Shown here one piece after another: positions 1-10,830 of a stretch of DNA of 64,000 bases. The stretch's first letter is position 1. Every line of letters begins with the position of its first letter. This stretch comes from Kingdonia uniflora (taxonomy: Eukaryota; Streptophyta; Magnoliopsida; Ranunculales; Circaeasteraceae), in NCBI GenBank assembly GCA_014058105.1, contig JACGCM010002198.1:1315001-1379000 (forward strand). Reading direction: 5' to 3'. Under the pieces are notes generated by a model that made no database searches, was not told where the DNA came from, and worked only from the letters and a program-made list of their open reading frames with translations. The position numbers and the translations under genes are program-made.

Positions 1-663
1 ATGCAATAATCTACTCATAAATAATAACATTACTATGACAAAGTTTCAAAACTAGATGCATCCATTACTTAATCTGAAATATAAATGCATACTCTTTAGT
101 TTTAATGTAGGACAAAAATAATTATGCATGTAACATTTTTGTTTTATTTTTCCCTGAAAATAACTTTATTTTTCCCAAAATCAATATGTAACCCCATACC
201 CCCAAACTTGAAATGAACATTATCCCCAATATGTTAGATATTCAAGAGAAATAAATTAATTGCTAGAGATAAGGATGATATTACCATTGTTGTGCAAAAA
301 TGAAATGATGTGAAAGACAAGATATATTCTTAAACAAACATTTCATTGGGGAATCACAAAGTAAGTAATAAAAGAAACTACATGACAATTTTTGTTTTTA
401 TGATTTTCACTTCTTTTTTTTCTTTTTTATAGACTCAAATAAAGTGAGAATACATAAATAGATAGATCATAAGAACTAAGGCTAACGTCCTCTGATGTTA
501 CAACCAGTGCGGCGGGTACTAGACTCTTTAAATCTAGCTGAGAATGACATCTACAGCTCCACCTGTGTTGCAGCGGACGCGACAGATCATTTTCCTTTCC
601 GCGTGTAGAGCAGAACAAACTCTTGATCACTCCCCCAAACATCTTCAGAACATCCCTTTTAGC
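1..663. other. Non-coding left flank
   Basis: AT-rich sequence with homopolymer runs. One 71-codon open frame on the minus strand (427-642) has no motif I recognise. I see no RNA gene, LTR edge or domain-bearing reading frame. Confidence 0.5.
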
Positions 664-1144
664 TAGGGGTGTCTTCAGATCGGATCGGATTAAAAATGAG
701 AGGGTTCAGAATTTTTCAGGTTTTTTTTCGAAAGCCAAAATTCCATTTCGATCGGATCCAAATTTTTTGGAATATTCGAAAAGAACACTCGGAAATAGGG
801 AATATTTGTGGTTTTCATATAAAAACTCGATCTTAATATTTTCAAATCATTATATCTTTGCATTATTCATACTATATGTTACATACTATCATCACAACAT
901 CTCTAACAAAAACTAAACCATTAATCTATAAACAAAAGGTTAAAAACTAATAAGAAAACTCAAAAAATTCGAATCGGACATTGTTCAAAAAATTCGGAAT
1001 CATAAACCCATATCCGATTATTTTTGGAAAAAATCAGAATTCGGATTTTTGGAAATCGGAATATCAATATAACGATCCAAAATCGGAAAAAATCGGATCG
1101 GATTTTGGAAAATTCAGTAGTTTGGAAAAAAAGATGCAACCCTA
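664..1144. mobile_element. Small non-autonomous hAT-like element
   Basis: The left end reads TAGGGGTGTCTTC and the reverse complement of the right end reads TAGGGTTGCATC, an imperfect terminal inverted repeat of hAT type. Both ends are dense in CGGAT / ATCCG motifs (for example GATCGGATCGGATT near 679 and AATCGGATCGGATTTT near 1091), as expected for subterminal transposase-binding repeats. Flanking octamers CTTTTAGC and TTTTGAAC match at 5 of 8 positions, so the target duplication is weak. There is no transposase. The element is inferred from termini and composition only. Confidence 0.5.
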
Positions 1145-2496
1145 TTTTGAACATATTAGTGTGAAGCCCGTAATTCATATGGATTAGGACTATGAATCCT
1201 AGTATGTATAGGAAACCTAAAGACCTACATCTATATGAAGGGGAGCAACACGAAGTGCAGGAGATCTCAAAAGCAATTGGAGGTACAGTTATGTGTCTTC
1301 ATCAATAGGATTAAGCTATCAGCATGTTAGTTAATGTTAATTGATTTACATACTAAATCCTCAGTATTGAAAACGTGATTATTTTGTTAGTTTTCCAAGA
1401 ACAACCACCCAAACTTATGGAAAATCTCACGCCAGAAGATGAAGATTTCATATTGGCATAAAAATAGTGGAAAGGGGCATCTTAAAAGTTAACCTTCAAT
1501 TTGCAATGGATGCTGCTAAAATCCTTAAAAATAGTCCATGGCATGTGCTAGGAGCTATTGTTTCAATTCAACAATCCCCAAGACCTCCCCAAAGATGTGG
1601 AATTTCATCTCATTCCCTTATGGGTCCAGGTTCACCAAATCCCCCCAATTATGATAAATCATATTGTAGGTGAAAAAAATTGGTAATAACATTGGTATTT
1701 TTCTCGAGTATGATGAAGAACCTAGGGTGTGTTTGGAAGCCAAAAAAATGAAAAACCAAGTTAGAAAATTAAAATTTTAAAAATGGTTTCTCACTTTGGG
1801 TGTTTGGCAACCAAAATAAAATGAGAAATGTGTTTTCTCATAAAGAAAATATAAGCCAAAAAAGTAGGAAACAGATTCCTATCCATTTAGATGATAAACA
1901 TTGTTTCCTCTTGAGAAATGGTTTCTCAAGAAAAAAAATTAAGGTACAAAAAATTCTTATAATCAAAGTTCTCCTGGACAAAAAAAAAAGCTTTTGTTCA
2001 AGAGAGGACTGAGAGCTACTTGAGGTATTAAGTTCAAAGGCCAATTTAAATATGAAAATCATCATGGTTTTTATTACTTTTATGAAAGGACCGATGTACA
2101 AGGAAGATAGATGCAAAACTTTTATATCCTCGGTAGATGGCATTGATCCAAAAACTGGTCCCAGAAGAAGAAAGTTTTCAAGCGTTATTTACACAAACAT
2201 GGAGTTTGAGAAATTTAAGGTGCTCCATAACCAAGTCCTAAACTGGAGAATGCAGACTCCCAATATGATCAACGAAGAGTCTTGCTCGGTGGTTCAGGTC
2301 AACAATAATCCACGAGATCTGAGTTACTAGCCTAACATAAGCCATTTGTCTAATTTATCAACACTTAGAACTAAGGAGCTCATGAAAGTTGACACATGGA
2401 AGATTAAGTACATGCAAATGCAAAGTGGTGAATCCTTTACTCACAAAAATCAAGTGGCACTTCATATTTTACAATTAAATTTATCTCCTCTTTTGT
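1145..2496. other. Non-coding, no gene recognised
   Basis: Contains short unassigned open frames (1467-1673, 1800-2012 and 2052-2330, plus strand) without recognisable motifs. A stretch near 1723-1960 has the GTGTTTGG / TTTCTC composition common at plant MITE ends, but I could not find a matching second terminus. Confidence 0.4.
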
Positions 2497-2820
2497 AAGA
2501 GCATATACATCAGTAAGGTCGTTTTAAATAGACTAAAATGCCTCAACAGTAACCCACCTTGATTTTTACACAGCAGTGCAAAACTGACACAGGGTTGCCT
2601 GAGCCCAACACAGTTTAGAACTGCATGGCAGTAATGAACGACCAAGATGTAGTCGCGTGGTTAAATCTTAATGAGCTATATCTGCTGCTTAGTTCAGAAC
2701 TGTGCAGCATAAGAGCCAATCACAAGCAGTCATGTGGCCATAATTCATATTTTTAATGTCGCACAGTTCATAACTACGTGGCTTGGTCTGTAAGAAAAGA
2801 GTACATCCTTTCCTTCTCAA
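2497..2820 (+). repeat. Left terminal inverted repeat of the PMD element
   Basis: Aligns with the reverse complement of 6065-6375. Shared blocks include AAGGT(C/T)GTT near the outer end and CTTGGTCT at the inner end. It contains three imperfect palindromes of the form GC..CAGTTC.GAACTG..GC at about 2609-2628, 2685-2709 and 2758-2782. Confidence 0.65.
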
Positions 2821-2939
2821 CACTTAGTTTTTTTTATCATTCTACATTTAAAAACTCTTCCCTCCAAAGCCCAACACTCAACCCAACCTCATAAGTTAGA
2901 GTTTTCTCTACCAAATATGTTTTATAAACTCCAATCATA

Positions 2940-4938
2940 ATGTCAGGAGAATCATTATCGCAACCGCGCAACAAATATCCCAAAAGCAAACGCAATACTT
3001 ATATCGAAGTTACGTGGATAGGTAAAGAACATTTATGAGTGCCATTATTGATCACCATTAATAATCCCTTCCTAGCTCTTGATTATTTACACCGAGTGAA
3101 CGTTCTTCAGGAGAATTGGGTGCATATTAGCATTGGATCGGAGGACAAACCCGTAACATTTCTTTGAAATTTTTGTATTAAAATATGGTTTTGCAAATGT
3201 TTGATGAAATTCCCGAATAAAATTCTAATGTATTTTTTATGTTTGAATGTAGAACCAAGATAATATAATATGTCGTAGATCACTAGACAAAGTATTGAAG
3301 TGGTACGAGCTTATCTCTGACTATCCATCGATAAAGAAATTGATCGACGATATAGGTTTTTAGAAATTTTTATCGATTAAGGTAGGGAATAGCGATAACT
3401 GATTGGTTCATGCTCTGGTGAAGCGATGGTGGTCATCCACCCATACATTTCATTTCCCTTGCGGGGAGCTTGGCTTTGTGCCATTAGAATTTGTAATGCT
3501 AATGGTTCTCCCTTGTGGAATAGGAATTGATCTCCCTTATGACGATAAGTATTCGAATGTCGATAAGGCTTCTAAGTTGTTTCTTGGGATTACAAGCAAT
3601 GATATAAAGTACAGGAACATCACGTTAGTATTTTGGAAGTCACATATGAAGGATTTGAATCCAAGAGAAAAGAATTACCCTTACATATATAAAGGACTTG
3701 ATTATTGTGTATGCGAAGGCTTTTGTTGCATATATGATGTGAAACCTATTCTTTACAAATGGTAGCACCTCGCTTATTATGGGTTATCTTGCCACTGTAG
3801 AAGTTGGGCATATTTTAGGTAGGACAAAGTATGATTGAGGATCCCTGATCATGGCTCCATTGTATCGGGGACTGGACCTAGCATCAGTAAAGAAGATTGA
3901 GCATGATATGAACTCGTTGCTTGGATTCTAGTCATTTTTGGAGTTTTGGCTCTATAAGTACTGCAGATTGGGGATGTACATTATAAAGAATCTTAACTTC
4001 TAACATATTTATCCCCGTATGGGTGCATGGGTGAAAACTGAGAGTAAATCGAAAGCTAAAATTCACCATTTATTTGAATTGATTAGGAACATGATTTAGT
4101 GGAATGGCAGAGAAAACATTGATTGGCAACTGTGGTTGAGGTCCATAAATAGAATCCGTGGGGAGGTAAAATACACAAAAATTCTTAGTGCAAAAAGGGT
4201 TCCATACGTATCAGTCATGTACAAGAATAGAATTCTTTGGTATTTGGGAGGGAGATGTTCGTGTCAAATCACCGGGGTAGACGGTGTTCCCTATGAACCC
4301 CCCCTCCCCTCCCGCACCGATATTATGGAGTTTCCACATTTCAATCTCACTGTATGGGCACAATTAAAGGAAATCAAGCCATTGTATTCTTGAGGATATC
4401 TATTATATGACGTATTGGAGGCACGTTCACCCAAATCCTAGGATTGGTTATACTTTAGTGAAGAGGGTTGGAAATATGTGGATGCTCGAGCGTGATCTCG
4501 TTAGACCCGATGTACGTGTGCCACAAACTTCAAATTTAGGTAAATCGTCTCAGGTGGAGAACTATGGAGTGGACGTGATGTTAGATTATCAGGATATTGG
4601 ATGGTTCATAGATATGGTGAGAACCGACAGAGAGCGTAGTCGAATACCGATCCCAGCCATCGAGGTCCAACAACCATGTCCAACCAAGTATACTGTGAAT
4701 AAGTTATAATAGTAAAACATTGGAATGCGGCAAGTAGCATATGAAGATTTAAGGCAAGATATTGATTGTATATATGGGATAGACGAACAACTGAGACGGC
4801 CACAGGAAATTCTCTAACTCACGGGAGAGAGGCTATCTGAGATGTCTATTATGTATGAGACAGATCTGGAGGTGTAGTGTACCTTAGATGATAGCCTCAC
4901 ACGTGGGCGTAGAGTGAGGAAGGGTGGTCATCATGATT
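2940..4938 (+). pseudogene. Plant mobile domain (PMD) protein, degenerate
   Basis: Plant mobile domain proteins (MAIN/MAIL family, Pfam PMD as I recall it) occur as host genes and inside transposons. The diagnostic core is at 3397-3500: ALVKRWW, then THTFHFPCGE, then a hydrophobic LMVLPCGIGID stretch. This matches the family's conserved ALVERWRPETHTFHLP-type block. Upstream, an ATG at 2940 opens a frame broken by stops before the core. Downstream, weaker homology continues through GYLATVEVGHILGR (3781) and later blocks with several stops and shifts to about 4.9 kb. The longest clean stretch is 3403-3765 (120 codons). The gene lies between inverted repeats, so it is transposon cargo or the element's own gene, not an active host gene. 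Confidence 0.75.
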
Positions 4939-5119
4939 AGGTTTATGTTTATTTAGTACATTTTCCCTACTAGTTTAAACAATGTTTTATGTTATTTGTG
5001 TTAAATTTATTTTAGATGATGTTAAGTTTAATTCGGATCGTGTTAACTTTATGTAGAATGATGTTTAAATTTATGTTATTTATGTTAAGTACCTAGTGTT
5101 ATGTACATTCGATGGATGA

Positions 5120-5330
5120 AAGGTGTTTGATTAAATGCCATCAGAGATTTCAAGAAAAATAACTAATTAAGTGTTGAGTATATATGCCACACCTAGGAAG
5201 GTGTTTGATTAAATGCCATAAGAAATTTCAAGTAACAAACTAAGTGTTGAGTATATATTGCACACCTAAGAAGGTGTTTGACTAAATACCTCTAAGGTAA
5301 ATTTTCCAAAAAAATTAAGTGTTGAGAGAG
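5120..5330 (+). repeat. Tandem repeat, ~75 bp unit, 3 copies
   Basis: Copies begin with AAGGTGTTTGA at 5120, 5198 and 5271 and include AAGTGTTGAG near each end. They lie between the PMD frame and a palindrome (5359-5380) that resembles those in the terminal repeats. Confidence 0.85.
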
Positions 5331-5419
5331 AGGGGAAGCCTTTGTTCTTGTAGACTAAGCCGCGCAGTTTTGAACTGTGCAGAAAACATGAGGTCCACGC
5401 AGCATACAGTTCCTTATCT

Positions 5420-5935
5420 TTAGATTTTGATAAATTGAGACCAAATACATGCGAAGATTACTAAGTCATCTGCCATCCAATGACTCACATCCTTATTTTT
5501 ATCTTTATCTATTAGAACTCCATCATCAACCTCCTCCTCAACATGATCTTCAACCATATTTGGTGTTGGTGTTGGTGTCGTCATCTTTCTTTTAGCTTTC
5601 GCCTTCCCTTTTGTACGCGTATTACTTGGTGTAACAATTGGAGTGAGAACCGAAGTGGGTGGTGTATTGAGGTTTAAGTCATTTAAACCCCATGAAGCTT
5701 GCATCGATGGGATAGAAAAATTTCCTCTGCCAAATTCCATTTATGATGAAAAATATGGATTTCTCGATTGAACGTTGAATTGGTGGTAGTAGGGTTGGTA
5801 GTTAGAGTAAGAATTGGTTCTTTGGGAATCAAATTGTGAGGGACTAGGAAAATCGAGTGTTAGGAACAATTGTTGAATGTGGTGATGGCGATTGCGATAT
5901 TGGGAGGGATTCGGCATTTGTGATAAATCAATCAA
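5420..5935 (-). pseudogene. Unassigned ORF inside the PMD element
   Basis: One reading frame of about 171 codons running inward from the right terminal repeat, interrupted by a single TAA at 5741-5743. The N-terminal part is rich in Gln, Asn, Ser and Pro. The middle has a basic KGKAKAKRK patch, then an acidic stretch and a short DVSHWMADDLVIFACIW segment. The layout (low-complexity N-terminus, basic patch, Trp-containing segment) recalls the Myb-like ORF1 of PIF/Harbinger elements, but no helix-turn-helix can be confirmed. Function is not assigned. Confidence 0.35.
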
Positions 5936-6064
5936 ATAAGATGAATTGGGAGGGATATTAGTTAGGGTGTTGGCTTGGATAGGAGGGTTGAGAGTGGCTT
6001 TAAGAATTGGATTGGGAGCTTGCTTGTGAGCTTAAAGACATGCATGGCTTTTCTTTAGTTTGAT

Positions 6065-6375
6065 TGGGCTATTTTCATGAAGAGAAATGAGGTGTGGGGA
6101 TGGTTTTATGAGGGGAAAAAGAGTTATTTTAGACCAAGTCGCGCAGTTTTGAACTGCGAGGCAAGTAATAGTCGTTGTTTCCCTTCAAATATGAGCCATA
6201 CACGTGGTAACATCACAGCAGTTGGTTTGCCGCACAATTCAGAACTGCGCGGCATATTTAGTTAATCAGAACATGATACGTGGCATCCCCTTATTGGTTG
6301 CCTTGCGTCGCACAGTTCCGAGCTGTGTGACATGATTATTTTAACAACCTTCCCTATGGCTCTCTGAACTGACCC
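6065..6375 (-). repeat. Right terminal inverted repeat of the PMD element
   Basis: Reverse complement partner of 2497-2820. Three palindromic units lie at 6138-6162, 6229-6253 and 6305-6331, the middle one GCCGCACAATTC / GAACTGCGCGGC. Unit spacing is about 75-90 bp, as in the left copy. Confidence 0.65.
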
Positions 6376-6873
6376 TCAGGTTGGGTTTTTTGTTCAGAAA
6401 GTTACTAGCTAGGCAAGATGACCCAACTAATGGGTGATAGGTTGGTAAAAAACAAGGTCGATTGCCTCCACCTAAGTAACCGGCCTTATTATTATGGATG
6501 CTCTTACCTAATTTTTGAGTGTATTTTTGTTGCTTCTCAAGTTTGCTGCTTTTGCTCCTTGCTAGATAAACTTTTGTTGGTATTTTTCTTCTTCTATGTT
6601 ATATTCCTTTTATAGACCTTACTCTCAGTTTGTTTACATGTATCAACACGTTCTCCTGAATTAGGGGTAGAGTAGAGGTTATCTATGTAACTATAAGTTC
6701 ATGGGAGATAGGTGTCCTTGACTTATTATGTTTTACTTAGAGTGCTCGAGCCACGTTCTTCTATAGTTTATAGTCTACGCATCATTGTTGATAGCGTATG
6801 TCACATATATGTTACATGAATATGGCATGGTATTAGGTTGATGATATCCCAGCTCGAGGGATAAGTTCCTATA
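6376..6873 (-). repeat. 3' LTR remnant of element C
   Basis: The right part (6600-6873) aligns loosely with the B LTR: TTTTATAGACCTT versus TTTATATAGGCCTT, then AGTTCATGGGAGATAGGTG versus AGTTTGTGAGAGACATGTG. The right edge is fixed by the adjacent polypurine tract. The expected CTACA edge has decayed to CTATA. The left edge is lost next to the PMD transposon. Confidence 0.65.
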
Positions 6874-6884
6874 ATTGCCCCCTC
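6874..6884 (-). other. Polypurine tract of element C
   Basis: ATTGCCCCCTC on the plus strand, i.e. GAGGGGGCAAT in element orientation, directly before the LTR. Identical to the tract of element B at 27446-27456. Confidence 0.85.
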
Positions 6885-7125
6885 TGAAATGAAAGTACGT
6901 GTGTCTTGAGTTGAGAAGTTTCAATCGAGCTCAGTAATGGAATATGAAAAAGCGGTTGTCTGACATTTGGTGATGTAGAATTTTTCCTTGGAAGTATAAT
7001 AAACTATTGGGAACTGGAATGTTGTTAGCACTGTGATTGTGTTTAATTGGCTGTTAGGTTTCCCATAAGTATTCTTTGAATGATGACTCCTTTGTAAATC
7101 CTTCCTACATTGAATGTTATGTCTC

Positions 7126-7133
7126 TATAAATG
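7126..7133 (+). promoter_or_regulatory. TATA box of antisense gene 1 (element C)
   Basis: TATAAATG about 76-83 nt before the ATG at 7209. A TATA box at an equivalent place exists in A, B and E. Confidence 0.55.
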
Positions 7134-7208
7134 TTGTTGTTGTTATATTGCCGGTTCTTCTGCAAGTTTCTATCTTTTCAAATCTTCTGTAGTTTCTTTG
7201 TAGTGATA

Positions 7209-7560
7209 ATGGTGAGAACCAAACGTCAAATGAATGAATCTAGGGTTCTTGCCAAAGTATCGGAACTCCAGTTTCTTACTTTAGGATGCAGTCCTTAGAT
7301 CTCCTTACTCCCATTCTAGTGCATCCTACCTATTATGGTATGACATACGATAAGGTATAATGATTATTGCCAAATGGCGCGGTTCTATTATTTGGTGGTA
7401 AAGGGTGAGCATCGCAGGGTGTGTCTTCGTCTTCTTGCAGATGATTCCATTACTGAGGAGGATGAGGAGGCCGACGTCCATGTTAGGAAGTACCACCGTT
7501 ATCCTGTGAGTGATTGGGTTTTGTAAGTGGAGGCAGTGGTAAAAGATCTCTATAGCAACC
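7209..7560 (+). pseudogene. Antisense gene 1 of element C (MVRT protein)
   Basis: Starts MVRTKRQ and is soon broken by stops and frameshifts. The frame DYCQMARFYYLVVKGEHR (about 7358-7411) matches DFYCKWRFYVFVLTGEER of the copy in element A, which identifies it. A region encoding Gly-rich repeats follows, with a partial ~70 bp duplication at 7530-7635. Element A is inserted 350 bp downstream, cutting this gene off from antisense genes 2 and 3 of the same element. Function unknown. Confidence 0.65.
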
Positions 7561-7905
7561 ATCTTTGTTTTCTAATGGAGGTGGTGGTTTCAAATTAGAA
7601 AGATCTCTGTTACAACCATCTTCGTTTTCTTGCAAAGTGATGGTTTTAGAGGTGGACGAAGTTGCTAGTGCTCGTACTTGGAAATCTTGTCGATATCTAA
7701 TAGTGATTGTAATTTGTAGAACTATCTGTAGGAAGTATTTGTAACTTACTGCTTCATGTAAAGCTCTATATATTATGCATTTTTGAAATAATGATATTTT
7801 TTGTTGTGATATCAAACGTCTTAAACTTTGAATTAGTATATGAAAGTGGTTATATCGAACTATAGAATAGAGTATGATTAGATCGAAAGCAATATGTGTC
7901 AAACT

Positions 7906-7910
7906 GTAGG
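7906..7910 (+). repeat. Target site duplication of element A, left
   Basis: GTAGG, identical to the pentamer at 20948-20952. Confidence 0.95.
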
Positions 7911-8489
7911 TGCAGGGGCTTATTCCTCGACCTTACTCGTGATCGAGCTCACTCAGTTCGAATTACCTCCATCTCAGGCTCGCGCAATTTCAGCACACAA
8001 CATTGTAGTCAAACATTCTAACCAGCCCCACGAACTACATAAGATACTACATCGAGCTAAACTTGGAAAATGCTATTCAGTCAAAGACACCTGTCTCCCA
8101 TGAACTCGTCAGTTATTCAGTTAACCGCCACTAACCACATTATTCAGAAGACGTGCTCCAGCACGACGAAGAGCTGTGGGAAAAGCTTATAAAAAGGAGA
8201 AGTTCCTGAAGAGACAGGGACTAGAAAAATTACTCAAACTTCTTACTTATGGGATCAAAGGCATTTCTATATTCTAGAGATTACTTGTAATAAAGGTATC
8301 CACTCAAAGCTATAAAAAGAGTTTTACAAAAATTCTCCATACGAGGTCGTGGTTTTTTACCTATTAAGAGGTTTTCTACGCTAAAAACACATGTTTCAAT
8401 TTCTTGTTTTCCATTATCATATTGTTACTGGATCATTGGTGTGATAGCTAATTCCAAATCGTATCGAGCTACGAAATTTGGCCATTACA
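7911..8489 (+). repeat. 5' LTR of element A
   Basis: Begins TGCAGGGGCTTATTC and ends GGCCATTACA, i.e. TG...CA. Same length as the 3' LTR. By eye about 10% of positions differ over the first 200 bp, many being CpG versus TpG/CpA changes. Confidence 0.97.
8188..8195 (+). promoter_or_regulatory. TATA box in 5' LTR of element A
   Basis: TATAAAAA, conserved in the 3' LTR at 20646-20653. Confidence 0.7.
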
Positions 8490-8491
8490 TT

Positions 8492-8509
8492 TGGCGCCGT
8501 CTGTGGGAA
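8492..8509 (+). other. Primer binding site of element A
   Basis: TGGCGCCGTCTGTGGGAA starts 2 bases after the LTR. It ends in the TGG typical of tRNA 3' ends. I do not name the tRNA. Confidence 0.8.
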
Positions 8510-8609
8510 AGATTGTATATACACGATATCTTATGGCAGTCTTTCATTAAAATTTTAAACTACGGTTTCTTCTAGACGACAGGCCGCAGGAACTCAGCTC
8601 AAAAATTTT

Positions 8610-10140
8610 GTGGATCCGGGACAACTCACCGAGTTACGGGCGAATCTCCATGCCGAAGTAGAGAAACGCGCCGAGCTTGAACTCCAATTGGCTAAAGATC
8701 GTGAGCTCCAGGAGAAAGGGCTCGATGCTGAATGGCAAGCACGTTTGACAGCACTCAAACGACACGAAGATCAGATGACAGCGATGCGGACTGCACTCGA
8801 GGCTCTACAAAATACTCAGCAGACCTCTCCTGCCAGAGGCCACAGTCAACTTCCATAGACCTCCCGTATCTTGGCAAGGGAAAAGTTGGGACCAAGAGGG
8901 GTCACCAGTATAGCAATTTCTAGAAATCTACCACATGGGCCGCAACCCTCCATCCATTTAGGAGGAGAAGTCCAATAAGAAATCAGTCAGGGGCACCTGA
9001 TTCCCATTCATTAGGAAGAAGACCAGCGACCTCTTCGTCAGATTCCAGTATGAGACCATTTGAGTGAAGGTACGGGGACTCATCATCCCTTGCCAGTACG
9101 TCCAACAGTTCAACCAATACGTCATTATGTCATAAAAGAACATATGGATCAACGAATTAAGGAGCTAATCAAGGCGTATGCTTTGGGTACTACCGACGAC
9201 ACCACAACTTTTCAAGGAAGTCTGATTGCCAAAGAACTGTTCGATATGGAAATACCGAAAGGTTTCCATACTCCCCAAATTCACAAATACAAAGGTACAG
9301 ACCCGAAGGAGCATATCCAGCAATACCGCGATTGGTTGGGGTTGTATTCCAATCTCAACCACATTCTTTGCCGACTATTCGCTACAAGTTTATAGAAAGA
9401 GCCACTCTGATGGTTCCACTCTCTTCCTAAGGAATCTATCTACACATTCGAGCAGCTGCAGAAATAGTTCATCAAAATATATGCCCACAACAGAGACAAA
9501 GAGGAGACCTTGTATTCTCTAATAAGTCTTAAGCAGTCACAAGGGGAGAAGCTTAAAGATTTTTCAAAGAAATTCCTGAAGCTTGCACGAAAGGTAGATA
9601 ACCTCGACCAAAAGACAATTGTGACCGTGTTCACCAATGTTCTCCGGCTCGATTGTAAAGCCAAGGAGTACCTATTCCTTAACAAACCTACGACGTTAGA
9701 GGAGATGATCATCAAAGTCAACGGTTACGTCGACTTAGAGAAGATGATGTCTGAATGAAAAAAGTCTACTAAGTTTGTCCTCTCCACCTAGTCCCCACCT
9801 GCCGAACGGACCAGCGAGCCGAAGGAGGAACAAGGGGATCATAAACGTACCAAGGGAAATGTTTAGTACCCTCGAAGAAGTGGTCCACAGAACAAACCCG
9901 TACTCCCGAAGCTGAACGTCCAAATCTCTGCACTTTTTCCACTATTATTAAAGGACCAGCTCTACCAAGTTTCTCAACCGCTGGAGCCCATTGAGGGTCA
10001 GCCATTTTTCTTACACCACAAGGTCAATCAGCATTCTACTGACAATTGCTTTACTATACAGCGGATGTTCGAGCCCATTTTTAAGGAAGGACGGATGCTC
10101 GAATACATTGTCAACCTAAAGTCATTCCAGGATGGCAACC
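8610..10140 (+). pseudogene. gag of element A
   Basis: Gag forms the virus-like particle of the retrotransposon. The N-terminal part (8610-8858) is a charged, probably coiled-coil region. The core (9150-9760) matches the retrotransposon gag family: FDMEIPKGFHTP, KYKGTDPKEHIQQYRDWL, then KEPL.WFHSL, LISLKQSQGEKLKDF and VFTNVLRLDCKAKE. A region near 9990-10060 (HHKVNQHSTDNC) stands where a zinc knuckle would be. Stops at 8858, 9395 and 9758 and shifts between frames show it is dead. The copy in B (52551-53830) has the same blocks. Confidence 0.9.
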
Positions 10141-10830
10141 ATAAGAAACAACTCGAGGTTGTTCAGGTCAATGACAAGGTTGAGGAGAAGCATCTCTACT
10201 ACATGTACCTTAACAACATGATCGATAATTCCAGCCGATCAAAGTGCAAAAGGCTCTCCGAGTGCTGTAATCTTACATCTCAAGATAAAGAAGCCAAATC
10301 TCTTCCCGAGTCAAGCACTCGCAGACTAGGAATCTCTTTCAAGAACTATGATACAAGTCATGTCAAATTACCACACCATGATGCGTTAGTCATTATGCTC
10401 AAGATGAAGCAGTTTGTCATCCACACAATGATGATCGATACTGGAAGTGGTATTGAAATTCTTTTTTAGAGTACGATCGACTAGGTGGGATTGGCCGACC
10501 AAGTCATTCAGAGCGACACCGACATCTGCAGATTTAACGGTTCCCTAGAAGAATGAGTAGGCAAGATTATCTGACCTATTACCACTGGGCCAGCCACTAT
10601 CGACGTCATTTTCTAAGTCATCAATGCCAAGTCCAGCTATCTTGGAATTATGGGTCGCTGCTGGATACACAACATGGAAGCAATCGCTTCCACTTATCAT
10701 CAAGCACTCCGTTTCAAGCACGACAACAGTATTTATGAGATTCGAGGTAGCCAGAAAATTTCTCGAGCTTGTGAAAATACTGTCTCAGCCATCCATAATA
10801 CTTCACACAAATTTGCCGCGTAGCAATTAC
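10141..10830 (+). pseudogene. Aspartic protease of element A
   Basis: Retropepsin-type protease that would cleave the polyprotein. The active-site Asp-Thr-Gly is kept at 10437-10445 (MIDTGSGIEILF). Preceding homology DTSHVKLPHHDALVIML and following SYLGIMGRCWIHN are shared with B and E. Several stops (near 10468 and 10556) and frame changes break it. It lies in the same polyprotein order as gag and RT. Confidence 0.85.

Larger units (their letters stand above)
2497..6375. mobile_element. TIR DNA transposon carrying a PMD gene
   Basis: About 3.9 kb bounded by long inverted repeats (left 2497-2820, right 6065-6375 as reverse complement). Inside lie a plus-strand plant mobile domain pseudogene and, near the right end, a degenerate minus-strand frame. 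The order fits a Mutator-like (MULE) or PIF/Harbinger-like element with converging ORFs. PMD proteins are known to ride on MULEs, so MULE is my first choice. I found no clean target duplication, so the exact ends are approximate. No intact transposase is seen. The right end abuts the decayed LTR of element C and may have replaced part of it. Confidence 0.6.

Noticed and set aside
427..642. 71-codon minus-strand ORF as a gene
   Set aside because: No motif, no splice context and no neighbour support.
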